64,000 bases of DNA from Lachnospiraceae bacterium (GTDB lineage Bacteria; Bacillota; Clostridia; Lachnospirales; Lachnospiraceae). The stretch spans positions 1 to 64,000 of the forward strand of contig JAQXJP010000010.1 of the NCBI GenBank assembly GCA_029008875.1, written 5' to 3'. Under the pieces are notes generated by a model that did not search any database, was not told the DNA's origin, and saw only the letters and a program-made list of their open reading frames with translations. Within the stretch, counting starts at the first letter, position 1. Each line of letters opens with the position of its first letter. Position numbers and translations under genes: made by a program. Positions 45,601 through 51,149 of this stretch are shown here, piece after piece.

Positions 45601-45742
45601 CAAGCATTGGGTAGCGCAGAAGCTTGTGTTTTCTACCAAAGCCCGCCAAAACATGTATGGTTTCCTTTTTGGCGGCACGGAACGGTTCCATTGCCTGATA
45701 CACTTTTTCATACCGTTCTTTGCTTAATTGTCTTTTGTTCAT
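36662..45742 (-). CDS. Giant cell-surface protein of 3026 residues with beta-helix and tandem modules
   Basis: Order seen: a cytoplasmic-like start of ~45 residues; two hydrophobic stretches (about 48-70 and 78-100) that may act as a long export signal; a Thr/Ala/Glu-rich region (150-310); beta-sandwich-like part; a parallel beta-helix (about 600-770, repeated TMTGGxI and xGIYxxxG turns); two InlB-type repeats (about 875-1020, ending AEFTKK and AQFKEP); about ten related modules (1230-2640) sharing [IV]-[DNG]-G-x-x-Y-x-[TA], VPKxG and F[TS]NPG; a Pro/Thr/Glu linker; a conserved C-terminal domain; a membrane segment and SRKRRRSAF. No sortase motif. The inferred role is adhesion or a surface fibre. 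Start 45742 has GGAGGG 8 bases upstream. Three TTGTCCC boxes precede it. Confidence 0.85.
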   Translation of the reverse strand: MNKRQLSKERYEKVYQAMEPFRAAKKETIHVLAGFGRKHKLLRYPMLAFLAVFIFVYNLFLYALIGLRVQERFAKAVALVMTAALVITSIDLTAFAMTQREKGFYELTELESVEDTVTVSYGTDKSDVPLPESVTAILDFYSIEAVEAGEASSEIAEQTAVDGTDAGQLPSEQTGAAGEEQLPAAEVEAVDVPVVQSAVPDGADGQNSTQDENVLSSADNTDTQGVTEPTGTTDAPETTVPTAGETTTPSDAAAGTDTAGEAGTNEATTAGTTEEITATETPEAAEEATEVEGADGTKEAGTPQYVRTETVQLPLTWNCAEYDGKTPGEYIFTAELPTTYDGYEVHTDGIAALTIKVQVMEPTTLCLSETVDDIAITLTAAPGVFPEDATLSVTKVEDEASIAKIENAIQNNLDEACGDEESQNIVEKTITFDITVLDKKGKEIQPEIPEGMSAQDAVTVTFRQVVPELTVEDAGEETDTEQTMEVYYIDDAMETAQAMNASVEGEDLSFNPEHFSLYTCTCRLSSYKLVSSWTSLYKAVYSKSGTVNIKLADDIEISRRSIYSNSDRLYLKNGQTLNLDLNGHHIYGASGKPAIDVKDGYVYIHDTRGGGTISAPNSSYVVYASGSWAKVFLKGGAISRGGSETYGIYATNGAEIQILGGGVTGSFSYGIYCNSGYSETIKMTSGAIDGANYGVYIGGSTSRGTSFTMTGGSIVNSKNAGIYNNSGVITMTGGTISGNSGYKAYGIRNAGAGRLYIGGAVNFSTNRAADIYVGNNSTNYINVNNTLTGSRIGIETATAPTMTVPVQFTSNAISMEKFYSAANSSYAVWQPNAVSYYVVGPKANCAIVVKPENVKLSTATEEMAGTVAIGTGAGSTTAINTTVKYNAQVTLKATLTNAEEYEFTGWKDVKTGRIVSPDLIYTFTATNDYEYTAEFTKKKYSISVGTSNNVRGTAAITASSPGASGGKYEVGSTVTIKATPASGYQFAQWNDGDTSATREITVTGNAVYTAQFKEPDPDPNATGTLYAGVKKLTGYPSYGTKLLMIHSSVGTMTTTDSNTIAVAGLPKNSALVTYQNDSSGWNVAIQQKGQGFDDCNPGKIALEGSLWYYWCCNGGVQHAGPYNIYSYTASQTFKAGNIKASLNDLQLSADKNSVQEVDLTITIGSYTIKSLIFKDTAIDYSKGDRRIELDLGGVLFTYTLPEAIVVKPSGTRTEYGTLAEAIAAADTASGDKIYMVGSAISEITGSNTVLKEGVTIIANDGSTIEADENSKINASPDGTVELLKGQITATPATDDSNVSVDVDDAKVTANKPITVTAGDDVTKATVTTTEPTSAITISPDGDPNHSVTYVTCPGEKEYGIHSGELTSEDKVIISDGTEYDLKVSLGENQETTIETSSTNPGKTTISKGEGGVVIESEEANNDIKVGDTTFTTSDDTTKLVIKPSESDDTEGGATQKPEVQLEEGSVQVPKDGTITLPNGEKVSNTTTDGNESVTVNDENKISVPDGAEATIGEGDDAFKVSVPKGEPANLPAEITPKEDGSGLEVKAEPGNQVKIGDDEYTIGDYDTTFDISTSKDGTPKVTVSDGGVELKPGQSVTDSNGVTFTNTGDEPIKLAMTEGKDTEVSVGGGKSFTYQEEGKDPVSFTNPGDTKADFSVSDQGVSLNSDMSVPKGQEVSVDFLGNKVGVEVPESNQGNVIIDPTEGTITVQKADDKVIIDGKEYKASTDDTVLAPGADGVELMDGGVNLNPSDKVNVNGTEVKNSGSNPCEVAIGEDGNTKVTVPKNGGFTMTDQTSGASMTFSNPGAETTDYKLDNSGSLMIPENSDVTFKQGNSQTTIGSGAGGATICPSENGVEITAPEGGSIEINGALYVNKGRPTTEGGESGRQPGEELVIAVGTDGTPILESGKTEIPEGQKLGLAGGDVITGKQGSATVDADGNVELSQDEIIEIDRNGKKSSYTAVADDTGLAYDPETGIPTLTSGAVKLDKNSAIDVIFNTIEHGEESELFDEEEKATITSKGTEAPTVASDGTITVPQNGAVDIDSEVTVGTGEGATKKQAHNSIGVPAGAPNESVSVKPKTDGSADVTLSETGDKVVINGMEYTTTEDNTLINMTETGSTLKKGAVALDGGKTPKEGINVNGVCVTNSGAAGSTVSVKVKDNGTTDFEVSAKGQFDLSVPGAPGSAVTFKNPGTDKATYTVETDGSIKLGPDSSIGFQAGQKEIEVAGGEGVSMKVTEKGVAVSVEAGKEVTIDGVTYKTPADKSFTLTIDHIGRPILTKGTVITQENCGVNLLQESGGVLEVKTGSSITVSEDGAIEATCGDTLKIGTGTYTNKDSEGTYKLSVNADTGEVTVDSETANDGINMELANGNLTFPTGTTGGVTISTNGNLPIDVEKAAGTAKPKVTVPAGGNVTIGDKSTGKGVEIKVPADVTEDKQVTIDETGNLSITLKAGEQITVGGIVYTAEQNGTLTVNGQSGKLVTSTIVPEESASVPSIDPSSFNKENYSYDLGAGESVKVGDTVYTAPEGGMTLIGNENGNPIIGVTNPNAEVQIGSETYKTGNAETKFVVNAPNDITLVDNGNASANSSLIVEGAKTMTIDGNTVQSSGSEDAGYEMMKAADGDVLDIKEGTKLSVAMGTGSNGLVVNEPLTMNNQTTTQSTTKITPSGKGTSIVLDKTTQDEEENYITKLSASGYTVLTPVLDEEGNLVGFGASLNLPKPTPPQSDSSSSDSDTTPEVIPPTEEVEETPAETTGKKPSTGTQKEPETATEPDDNSNETEDESGNETDAQEAQIVQIETVEEAADITITGNVQVQLSEGEIYIHATSEGGRISGNLQDILTACFTPEQIEEIQAGKTAEVRSYIARVTEDVAEDDKNVMQKQFQTYEQSLDGLEFGCYVEIIVESRVGDGEWEQLHELNEELEMVLDVPENLYHENRTFFIMRNHEGTCTILEDLDDDATTITIRTDRFSTYAILYTDEDVSGVDISELNPGEGIHPGVIVGICLAIMLILFAAAFFIYTSRKRRRSAF

Positions 45743-45835
45743 ATGCATTTCCCTCCAAATACCGCATATTCTATCGCCGATACTTTGAATGAATCTTCAT
45801 CTCTTCTAAGGGCATGGATATCCATGCTTTCCATT

Positions 45836-45881
45836 ATCTTATCATTCCGAATGGGACAACAATGGGACAAAAGAGGGACAA
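45836..45881 (-). promoter_or_regulatory. Three 11-bp-spaced TTGTCCC boxes and -10 of the giant surface protein gene
   Basis: On the minus strand TTGTCCC occurs at 45881-45875, 45870-45864 and 45859-45853, exactly 11 bp apart. After another 11 bases comes TAAGAT (45841-45836), preceded by TGA, i.e. an extended -10. No -35 box is seen, as expected if an activator on the boxes recruits RNA polymerase. The outermost box also forms a small GGGAC/GTCCC hairpin at 45875-45888 that may help end the preceding transcript. Confidence 0.7.
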
Positions 45882-45899
45882 AAGTCCCAAAAAACGATA

Positions 45900-48416
45900 T
45901 TATTTTTTCAAAATGCGATGTCTTCCGACAAATAATCCCGACAAAACTGCAACAGTACTCAGCAAAAGGAATGCCCACAGCATCAGAGCATCGTCCTCTC
46001 CTGTCTTTGGCGATTCCAGTGTGACAGACCCATTCTCCGACTGGTTTGGTTCCTCTGACTGTTCGGGATTCTCGAATTCCGTCGGATTCTGTGAAGAGCC
46101 TTGCTGTGTATTCCCGCTATCATTCCTTGGAATATTAACGGTAATGACACAGATAACGGTATTTCCTTCCGCAGTGGTTCCTGTTATCGCACAGGTTCCG
46201 TTTCCAACTGCAGTTACCTTTCCGTTCCCATCAACAGTAGCAATACTGGGATCGCCGGATACCCAGCTGATGATTGCGCTCCCGGATGTGATGATGTCCG
46301 TCAAGTCCATCGTTTCTCCGGCGCCATTCAGCGTTCGGCTCACACTTCCGGAAAATCTTGCATAGTAGGTATTCACTTTCTCCTTCACTTCGGTATAGCT
46401 ATATGTTTCGTTTGTGGAAATCAAGTTGCCGTCATTATCATACCAGCCCAAAAACCGATATCCCGTTGCGGCAGTCGCCTTGACGGTTACGGTTTCGTTC
46501 GTTGTGGCATGGTAAGCTTTCCCACCATTTGCGTTAAATGTAGCATTATAATTGGGATTTGATGCATCTGTGACACTTGTGATCTCCAAAGTTCCGCCAC
46601 TTTCCGAATTCACACATGCGCTATCGCTGCTCAATTGCGGAATGAACGCCTGTCGCCAACGCCACTGTGCTACCAAAACAAGTCCTTTGTGGGCATTGGC
46701 ATAGGAAACCACCGAAGTCCCCCCTGGTTCCCAAGTTGCCTTCGTTGCATTGCCGCTCGTATTCGCTATTTGATCGACTCCTCCATTCCATATTTTAAAA
46801 TCCTGTGCCGTTCCACTCGTCGAATAATCACAGGCTATCGTATGTGTTGCCGGGAGCACCAATGTCCCCAATTGTTCGGCATTGACCGGTGATATTCCTA
46901 CCGGAGTATTACCAGAATCACCGGTCAATAGCCAACCCATAAACTTCCATCCGTCATTTTGACCTTCCGCCGCATGGGACACATAAGGAGAAATAAATGT
47001 AAGGTTTTCCCCATCCGCAACCGGTTTGAAACTATATACATTCGCCGCCTCCGAAGTATTATAGGTTCGTTCAACCGTGTACGGTTTTCCGCCATTTGCA
47101 TCATAGGTTACCGTGGGACTCTTGATAAAGACGAATTGCAGATCCGTTGCAGAAATCAGATTGTCAATATTCTTGGTATAAACAGTATCTCCTTCCGAAT
47201 TTGTTGTTACCGTCCACTCGGATTTTTGAAAAAACACAGTCTGCGGATTTCCGCTTGCATCCTGCTTTGTATAGTACATTCCAACAAATTCACATCCGGC
47301 AGCCGCATCGGCACTCTTTACAACTGCCTTAACTTCAATGGATTCTCCATCTACTGCATATGTCATCAGTTTTTTCTCTGGAGTAACTGTATTACTCTCT
47401 TCTCCGACCACTCCACTTCCATGGAGGGTTGTACTTCCTGATAATGGATAGTAAATCCGAAAATTTACATTATCAAGGAAGTTTCCATAAGTTTTTTGTT
47501 TGTTGACATCTACTGTAGAGCCATCGCATCCTACAGAAACGAATCCAAACAGTGTTTTCTCTTGATCTCTCGGTACAGTATAGAGATAATACTTACTCAT
47601 ATCTATTGCTGTATTACCAGATTCATCGGTTCTTATGGCAGATCCTTCTGCATTGGAACCATATTTGCTCCATGGATTTTCGGTCATGCCACTTGCCGCC
47701 TTACTGTCCGCCATAATCCAGATATGCCATTCCTCAGTATAAACAGTGCTTGGAATCAGACTAAATGCATTATTATCTGCATTATCCTCAAACCCACCAC
47801 TTGCTGCGAATTTTTTGCTGTAAACAATAAGTTGTTCTCCTAATCCCGCACTGGTTTTTACTGAAGTCTCTCCCTGATCAATCAGCCAGTCTATCATCTG
47901 CATGAACTGGTCTCTTCCATCAGCACTTGGTTTTGATGGACTAACAGTCTGTGCAGGTCCAATCACAAGTGCCATGGTATCCGTACCATTACGGGCACCA
48001 TGATCCAATCCCCATTCGTAGATACTGGATGGTGTTGTACTGACAGTCTGATATAAGGTACTTTCTTGTTCTGCATTCAGCTCCGCGGCAACACTTCCTT
48101 CTGTAGGAGATAATGTTATGCCGGTAATATATTTCGTATTTGTTTTTAACAATTCAATTTTTCCATCCGTTGCTGTGGTATTCCATGCAGAAACCAAACT
48201 TTGATCTGGCTGTGCATAGTAACCATCTTTCCACGTTATGCTACTATTAAAGTCCTCAAAACTGCCATTCTGCAGTTTTCTGTTATCTGTTTCATCTGCA
48301 TATGCGATCCCCAGGTTTACACCTGTGCTCATGCCCATAATCAGGCAGAAACCCAACAAAAAGATAAATATTTTGAGAGCCTTAAGACTTTTCTTTTGTT
48401 TTTTTGTGCCACACAT
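45900..48416 (-). CDS. Secreted repeat protein with SPKTG cell-wall sorting signal
   Basis: 838 residues. A signal peptide (KIFIFLLGFCLIMGMSTGVNLGIAYA) is followed by a jelly-roll-like N-terminal domain starting LQNGSFEDF (about 40-320), then beta domains with the InlB/MucBP flavour (VTYDANGGKPYTVERTY, ATGYRFLGWYDNDGNLIS), and a bacterial Ig-like (Big_2) domain (about 695-765, ISWVSGDPSIATVDGNGKVTAV). The end is a Ser/Asn/Glu linker, SPKTG near residue 803, a 19-residue hydrophobic stretch and RHRILKK. SPKTG matches the (S/P)PxTG type recognised by clostridial class B sortase; no sortase gene is in the window. AGGAG is 9 bases upstream. The inferred role is adhesion or matrix formation, co-regulated with the giant protein. 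Confidence 0.85.
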   Translation of the reverse strand: MCGTKKQKKSLKALKIFIFLLGFCLIMGMSTGVNLGIAYADETDNRKLQNGSFEDFNSSITWKDGYYAQPDQSLVSAWNTTATDGKIELLKTNTKYITGITLSPTEGSVAAELNAEQESTLYQTVSTTPSSIYEWGLDHGARNGTDTMALVIGPAQTVSPSKPSADGRDQFMQMIDWLIDQGETSVKTSAGLGEQLIVYSKKFAASGGFEDNADNNAFSLIPSTVYTEEWHIWIMADSKAASGMTENPWSKYGSNAEGSAIRTDESGNTAIDMSKYYLYTVPRDQEKTLFGFVSVGCDGSTVDVNKQKTYGNFLDNVNFRIYYPLSGSTTLHGSGVVGEESNTVTPEKKLMTYAVDGESIEVKAVVKSADAAAGCEFVGMYYTKQDASGNPQTVFFQKSEWTVTTNSEGDTVYTKNIDNLISATDLQFVFIKSPTVTYDANGGKPYTVERTYNTSEAANVYSFKPVADGENLTFISPYVSHAAEGQNDGWKFMGWLLTGDSGNTPVGISPVNAEQLGTLVLPATHTIACDYSTSGTAQDFKIWNGGVDQIANTSGNATKATWEPGGTSVVSYANAHKGLVLVAQWRWRQAFIPQLSSDSACVNSESGGTLEITSVTDASNPNYNATFNANGGKAYHATTNETVTVKATAATGYRFLGWYDNDGNLISTNETYSYTEVKEKVNTYYARFSGSVSRTLNGAGETMDLTDIITSGSAIISWVSGDPSIATVDGNGKVTAVGNGTCAITGTTAEGNTVICVITVNIPRNDSGNTQQGSSQNPTEFENPEQSEEPNQSENGSVTLESPKTGEDDALMLWAFLLLSTVAVLSGLFVGRHRILKK

Positions 48417-48447
48417 TTATTTTGCTCCTAATTTACGAAATCGTTTC

Positions 48448-48482
48448 ATTTTACAACACGATATAGGACAAAAAAGGGACAA
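48448..48482 (-). promoter_or_regulatory. Two 11-bp-spaced TTGTCC[CT] boxes and -10 of the SPKTG protein gene
   Basis: On the minus strand TTGTCCC (48482-48476) and TTGTCCT (48471-48465) are exactly 11 bp apart. After 11 bases follows TAAAAT (48453-48448). The geometry is identical to that at the giant gene. The outer box touches the T run of the regulator gene's terminator. Confidence 0.7.
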
Positions 48483-48524
48483 AAAAAGTGGGAAAACTCG
48501 CGATTGCTCATTTTCCCACTTTTT
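48483..48524 (-). terminator. Terminator of the two-component regulator gene
   Basis: A perfect 14-bp stem AAAAAGTGGGAAAA/TTTTCCCACTTTTT with a 14-base loop lies 2 bp past the stop codon and ends in T residues. It separates the regulator gene from the surface-protein promoter. Confidence 0.9.
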
Positions 48525-48525
48525 C

Positions 48526-49332
48526 TCATTCCCTATTCGATATTTCCACAAATCTGCCAATCATTCCCTCTGCCCAACTGTACTGGCTCATGTATTCCCC
48601 TTGGAAAAGGTTGATGGCATAGGGCAGTCCCTTCAGATAGTCCGCCGCATCGCAACTTACCTTGCTGATGTCCACCCCGTACAGATTCCTCCCTTTGATT
48701 AATATATCCTCCGCATGAATGCTCTGAAGCGTCGTCCGGAGGCTTCGGTAAATCTTGCTGAGATAATCCTGGGTTTTCAGGTCGTATTCCTGATTTTCAA
48801 ACAGGATGGCGGCAATCTCTTTTCTCGTCACTGTTGCCCCGCCTCTGCTGACCAGATATGCCAGGAGTTCCTTTGCTTTCGATCGTTCGAATTCCACCGG
48901 CTTCCCGTTGTACAGCACCTCAAAATTGCCGAAGGTTCGGATGACCAGTTGGTGGCTATCCGCAAGAGGATGAAGCAGATTATCCATTTCCTGCGCCACC
49001 TGCTCTGCCCTCACCGGTTTCGTCAGATAGCCACTGGCATGAATAGAAATTGCCTGCCGCATGTATTCCGAATAACCTGTCACAAAAATTATATTAATCT
49101 TCGGAGAAATTCCTTTTAGTTTTCTGGCCAACTCCAGCCCCGTCATTTCCCGCATTTCAATGTCGAGGAATGCGATGTCCACCGGGTTATCCCGGGCGTA
49201 CAAAAGCGCCTGTTCCGTGCTTCGGAAGCCTTCCAACTGCAATTCACACTTTCGCGCTGAAGTTGCCTCCCGAATGGCATCCATCAAAACGGAAAGCGCC
49301 GCATGTTCATCATCTACCGCAATAATATGCAT
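48526..49332 (-). CDS. Response regulator with SARP-like output domain
   Basis: 268 residues. Residues 1-120 are a receiver domain with D7/D8, phosphoacceptor D57 (AFLDIEM) and the lysine in YLTKPV. Residues about 128-268 begin VIRTFGNFEVLYNGKPVEFERSKAKELLAYLVSRGGATVTRKEIAAILF, the winged-helix start of SARP/AfsR-type activators, and end with a short BTAD-like helical part (YAINLFQGEYMSQYSWAEGMI). SARP proteins bind direct heptamer repeats 11 bp apart near the -10 box and recruit polymerase; such repeats lie before both downstream surface-protein genes. It follows its histidine kinase by 32 bp. Confidence 0.85.
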   Translation of the reverse strand: MHIIAVDDEHAALSVLMDAIREATSARKCELQLEGFRSTEQALLYARDNPVDIAFLDIEMREMTGLELARKLKGISPKINIIFVTGYSEYMRQAISIHASGYLTKPVRAEQVAQEMDNLLHPLADSHQLVIRTFGNFEVLYNGKPVEFERSKAKELLAYLVSRGGATVTRKEIAAILFENQEYDLKTQDYLSKIYRSLRTTLQSIHAEDILIKGRNLYGVDISKVSCDAADYLKGLPYAINLFQGEYMSQYSWAEGMIGRFVEISNRE

Positions 49333-49364
49333 GTTCTCTCCCCACGTTTTTCCCGCGTATCTTT

Positions 49365-51107
49365 CTATTGATTCTTTGGTATCATAATGGTTGCTGTGGT
49401 TCCTTTTCCCGGTTCACTGGAGATGTCAAGTGTAGCATGGCTCATCTCCCACAGTCGGCTTCTCACATTTGCGATGCCGATATGGGTTTTTCCATCCTCC
49501 GCTTGCTGATTCACATCAAATCCCACTCCGTTATCCGCGACAATCACCTCGTAACAATCCTCTTTTTCCCGGGTTCCGATAACTACGGTTCCTCCGCTTG
49601 GCACTTTCCCGACACCGTGTTTCACCGCATTTTCCACCAGAGGTTGTATGGTCAGGGAGGGAATGCGAAAATCCATGGTCTGTATGTCATAGGTTATCTG
49701 CAGTTCTTCTTCAAAGCGCATCTTCTCCAGCGACAGGTAAATCTTGATGTGCTTCAATTCCATCTCAAAAGGTACCGGTGTCTTCTGCTTCAGGGAATCC
49801 ATGTTGCCCCTCAGGTAGTCTGCGAAATCGTTAATCGCCCGCTTTGCCCCATCCGGATCTTTCCCGCACAGATAGGCGATGCTGGTTAAGGAATTATACA
49901 GAAAATGGGGCTGAATCTGGCTTAACATAATAGAGACCCTGCCTTCCATCAATTCGGCTTCCTGCTCGGAAAGCTTTTTCTCCCACTCAATATAGCTCTT
50001 AATGATCCCAATTCCCGTCCACCACACATAAATCTGGAAGGCAAGCAATGAGAAAAACAGGTCCACAGAGTTGCCTTTGACGTAATAGGCGACCACATCC
50101 ATGGCGATTCCCACCACGCAAATCCACAGGATTTTGCCATTTTTGCTTTTCTTATATTTGATTCTGTCATATACCGCTATGGAGATGGTAAGCAGTATTC
50201 CCAGAAGAATCAGAACATGTATGATGATGAGATTCTCTCTGATATCTGCAAGTCCAAGCATTTGCGCCGCAAGCACAAGCAGACATACCACCGAGCTTAG
50301 TACGCAGAAAATATCTAACAGCATATAGTCCTTTTCATAGAGGAATGTCTGCAGCATTTTTAAAAGGGGCACTACTCCAACCATCAGCATGGTTACCGAC
50401 AGGTAAAAAAGTAAGGTTGCATTTGCCGGAAACAATATGGGTGAAAACCAGGTATCCGTCAGCCTCCAGATTCCCAGCATAACCGAAAATGCGCCAAGCG
50501 CCCACAGATTGCTCTTCTGCTTTTTGGTAAGGATATGGTAGCAGGCAATTCCCAGAAAAACCAGGCCAATCAAAATCGAAACCAAGCTGAGGCCAATCTG
50601 CCAACCGTCTTTTTTTGCCTGCATTCGGACAATCCCAAACTTCGACCCTTCGTAGAAGGTTATCGTCCGGTTGACCGAGGTTTGATACACCGGAATCACA
50701 TCCACCTGGACCTGCTTTTCCGCATCCTCCGCAAAAAGAGGAACCATTGCCCAGTCACATCCCAGTGTCTTTCCAATCCGCTTTTCATCCGCAGGAAATG
50801 CGCGATATATCAGCTCATCGTCCAGGTACACCTTCACATATTGGTGTACATAATAAAATGCCAGGGAGGTATCCCCTTCGATAGACTCCGGCAATGTCCA
50901 TGTGTACACCTTCCTGATTCCAAGGGGCGTATCCGCATCCGCCACATCCTGACATTGGTACTCGTCTACAGTCACCAATCCAAGATCGTTTCTTGCCTGA
51001 TATTCATCTTTCTTTTCGTTGACTCCGATCAAAAGAAGCAACACTGTCACCCCCACAAGTGTGAGAATATACAGTACTGTTGCCGCTCTCTTCATTCTCT
51101 TATGCAT
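49365..51107 (-). CDS. LytS/YehU-class sensor histidine kinase with 7TM-DISM-like sensor
   Basis: 580 residues. A first membrane segment (about 8-27) and an extracellular ~140-residue beta domain (VYLDDELIYRAF, like the 7TMR-DISM extracellular region) precede about seven membrane segments (170-375). The His_kinase region has MLSQIQPHFLYNSLTSIAYL with the phospho-accepting histidine near residue 401, and an ATPase domain (PLVENAVKHG, VADNGVGF, GIGIANVRSRL-type). It should phosphorylate the adjacent response regulator on an extracellular cue, possibly a carbohydrate, which is inferred from the sensor class. It lies 42 bp downstream of metH and may be partly read through from it. Confidence 0.88.
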   Translation of the reverse strand: MHKRMKRAATVLYILTLVGVTVLLLLIGVNEKKDEYQARNDLGLVTVDEYQCQDVADADTPLGIRKVYTWTLPESIEGDTSLAFYYVHQYVKVYLDDELIYRAFPADEKRIGKTLGCDWAMVPLFAEDAEKQVQVDVIPVYQTSVNRTITFYEGSKFGIVRMQAKKDGWQIGLSLVSILIGLVFLGIACYHILTKKQKSNLWALGAFSVMLGIWRLTDTWFSPILFPANATLLFYLSVTMLMVGVVPLLKMLQTFLYEKDYMLLDIFCVLSSVVCLLVLAAQMLGLADIRENLIIIHVLILLGILLTISIAVYDRIKYKKSKNGKILWICVVGIAMDVVAYYVKGNSVDLFFSLLAFQIYVWWTGIGIIKSYIEWEKKLSEQEAELMEGRVSIMLSQIQPHFLYNSLTSIAYLCGKDPDGAKRAINDFADYLRGNMDSLKQKTPVPFEMELKHIKIYLSLEKMRFEEELQITYDIQTMDFRIPSLTIQPLVENAVKHGVGKVPSGGTVVIGTREKEDCYEVIVADNGVGFDVNQQAEDGKTHIGIANVRSRLWEMSHATLDISSEPGKGTTATIMIPKNQ

Positions 51108-51149
51108 ATCGCCTTGTATGATAGTTTTCCTCTCTTATGTGTGCAAACA

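Noticed and set aside
45875-45888. GGGAC-AAAA-GTCCC hairpin as the sole terminator of the SPKTG protein gene
   Set aside because: Stem of only 5 bp; it overlaps the outermost TTGTCCC box and is better explained as part of the box array, though a minor terminator role is possible.
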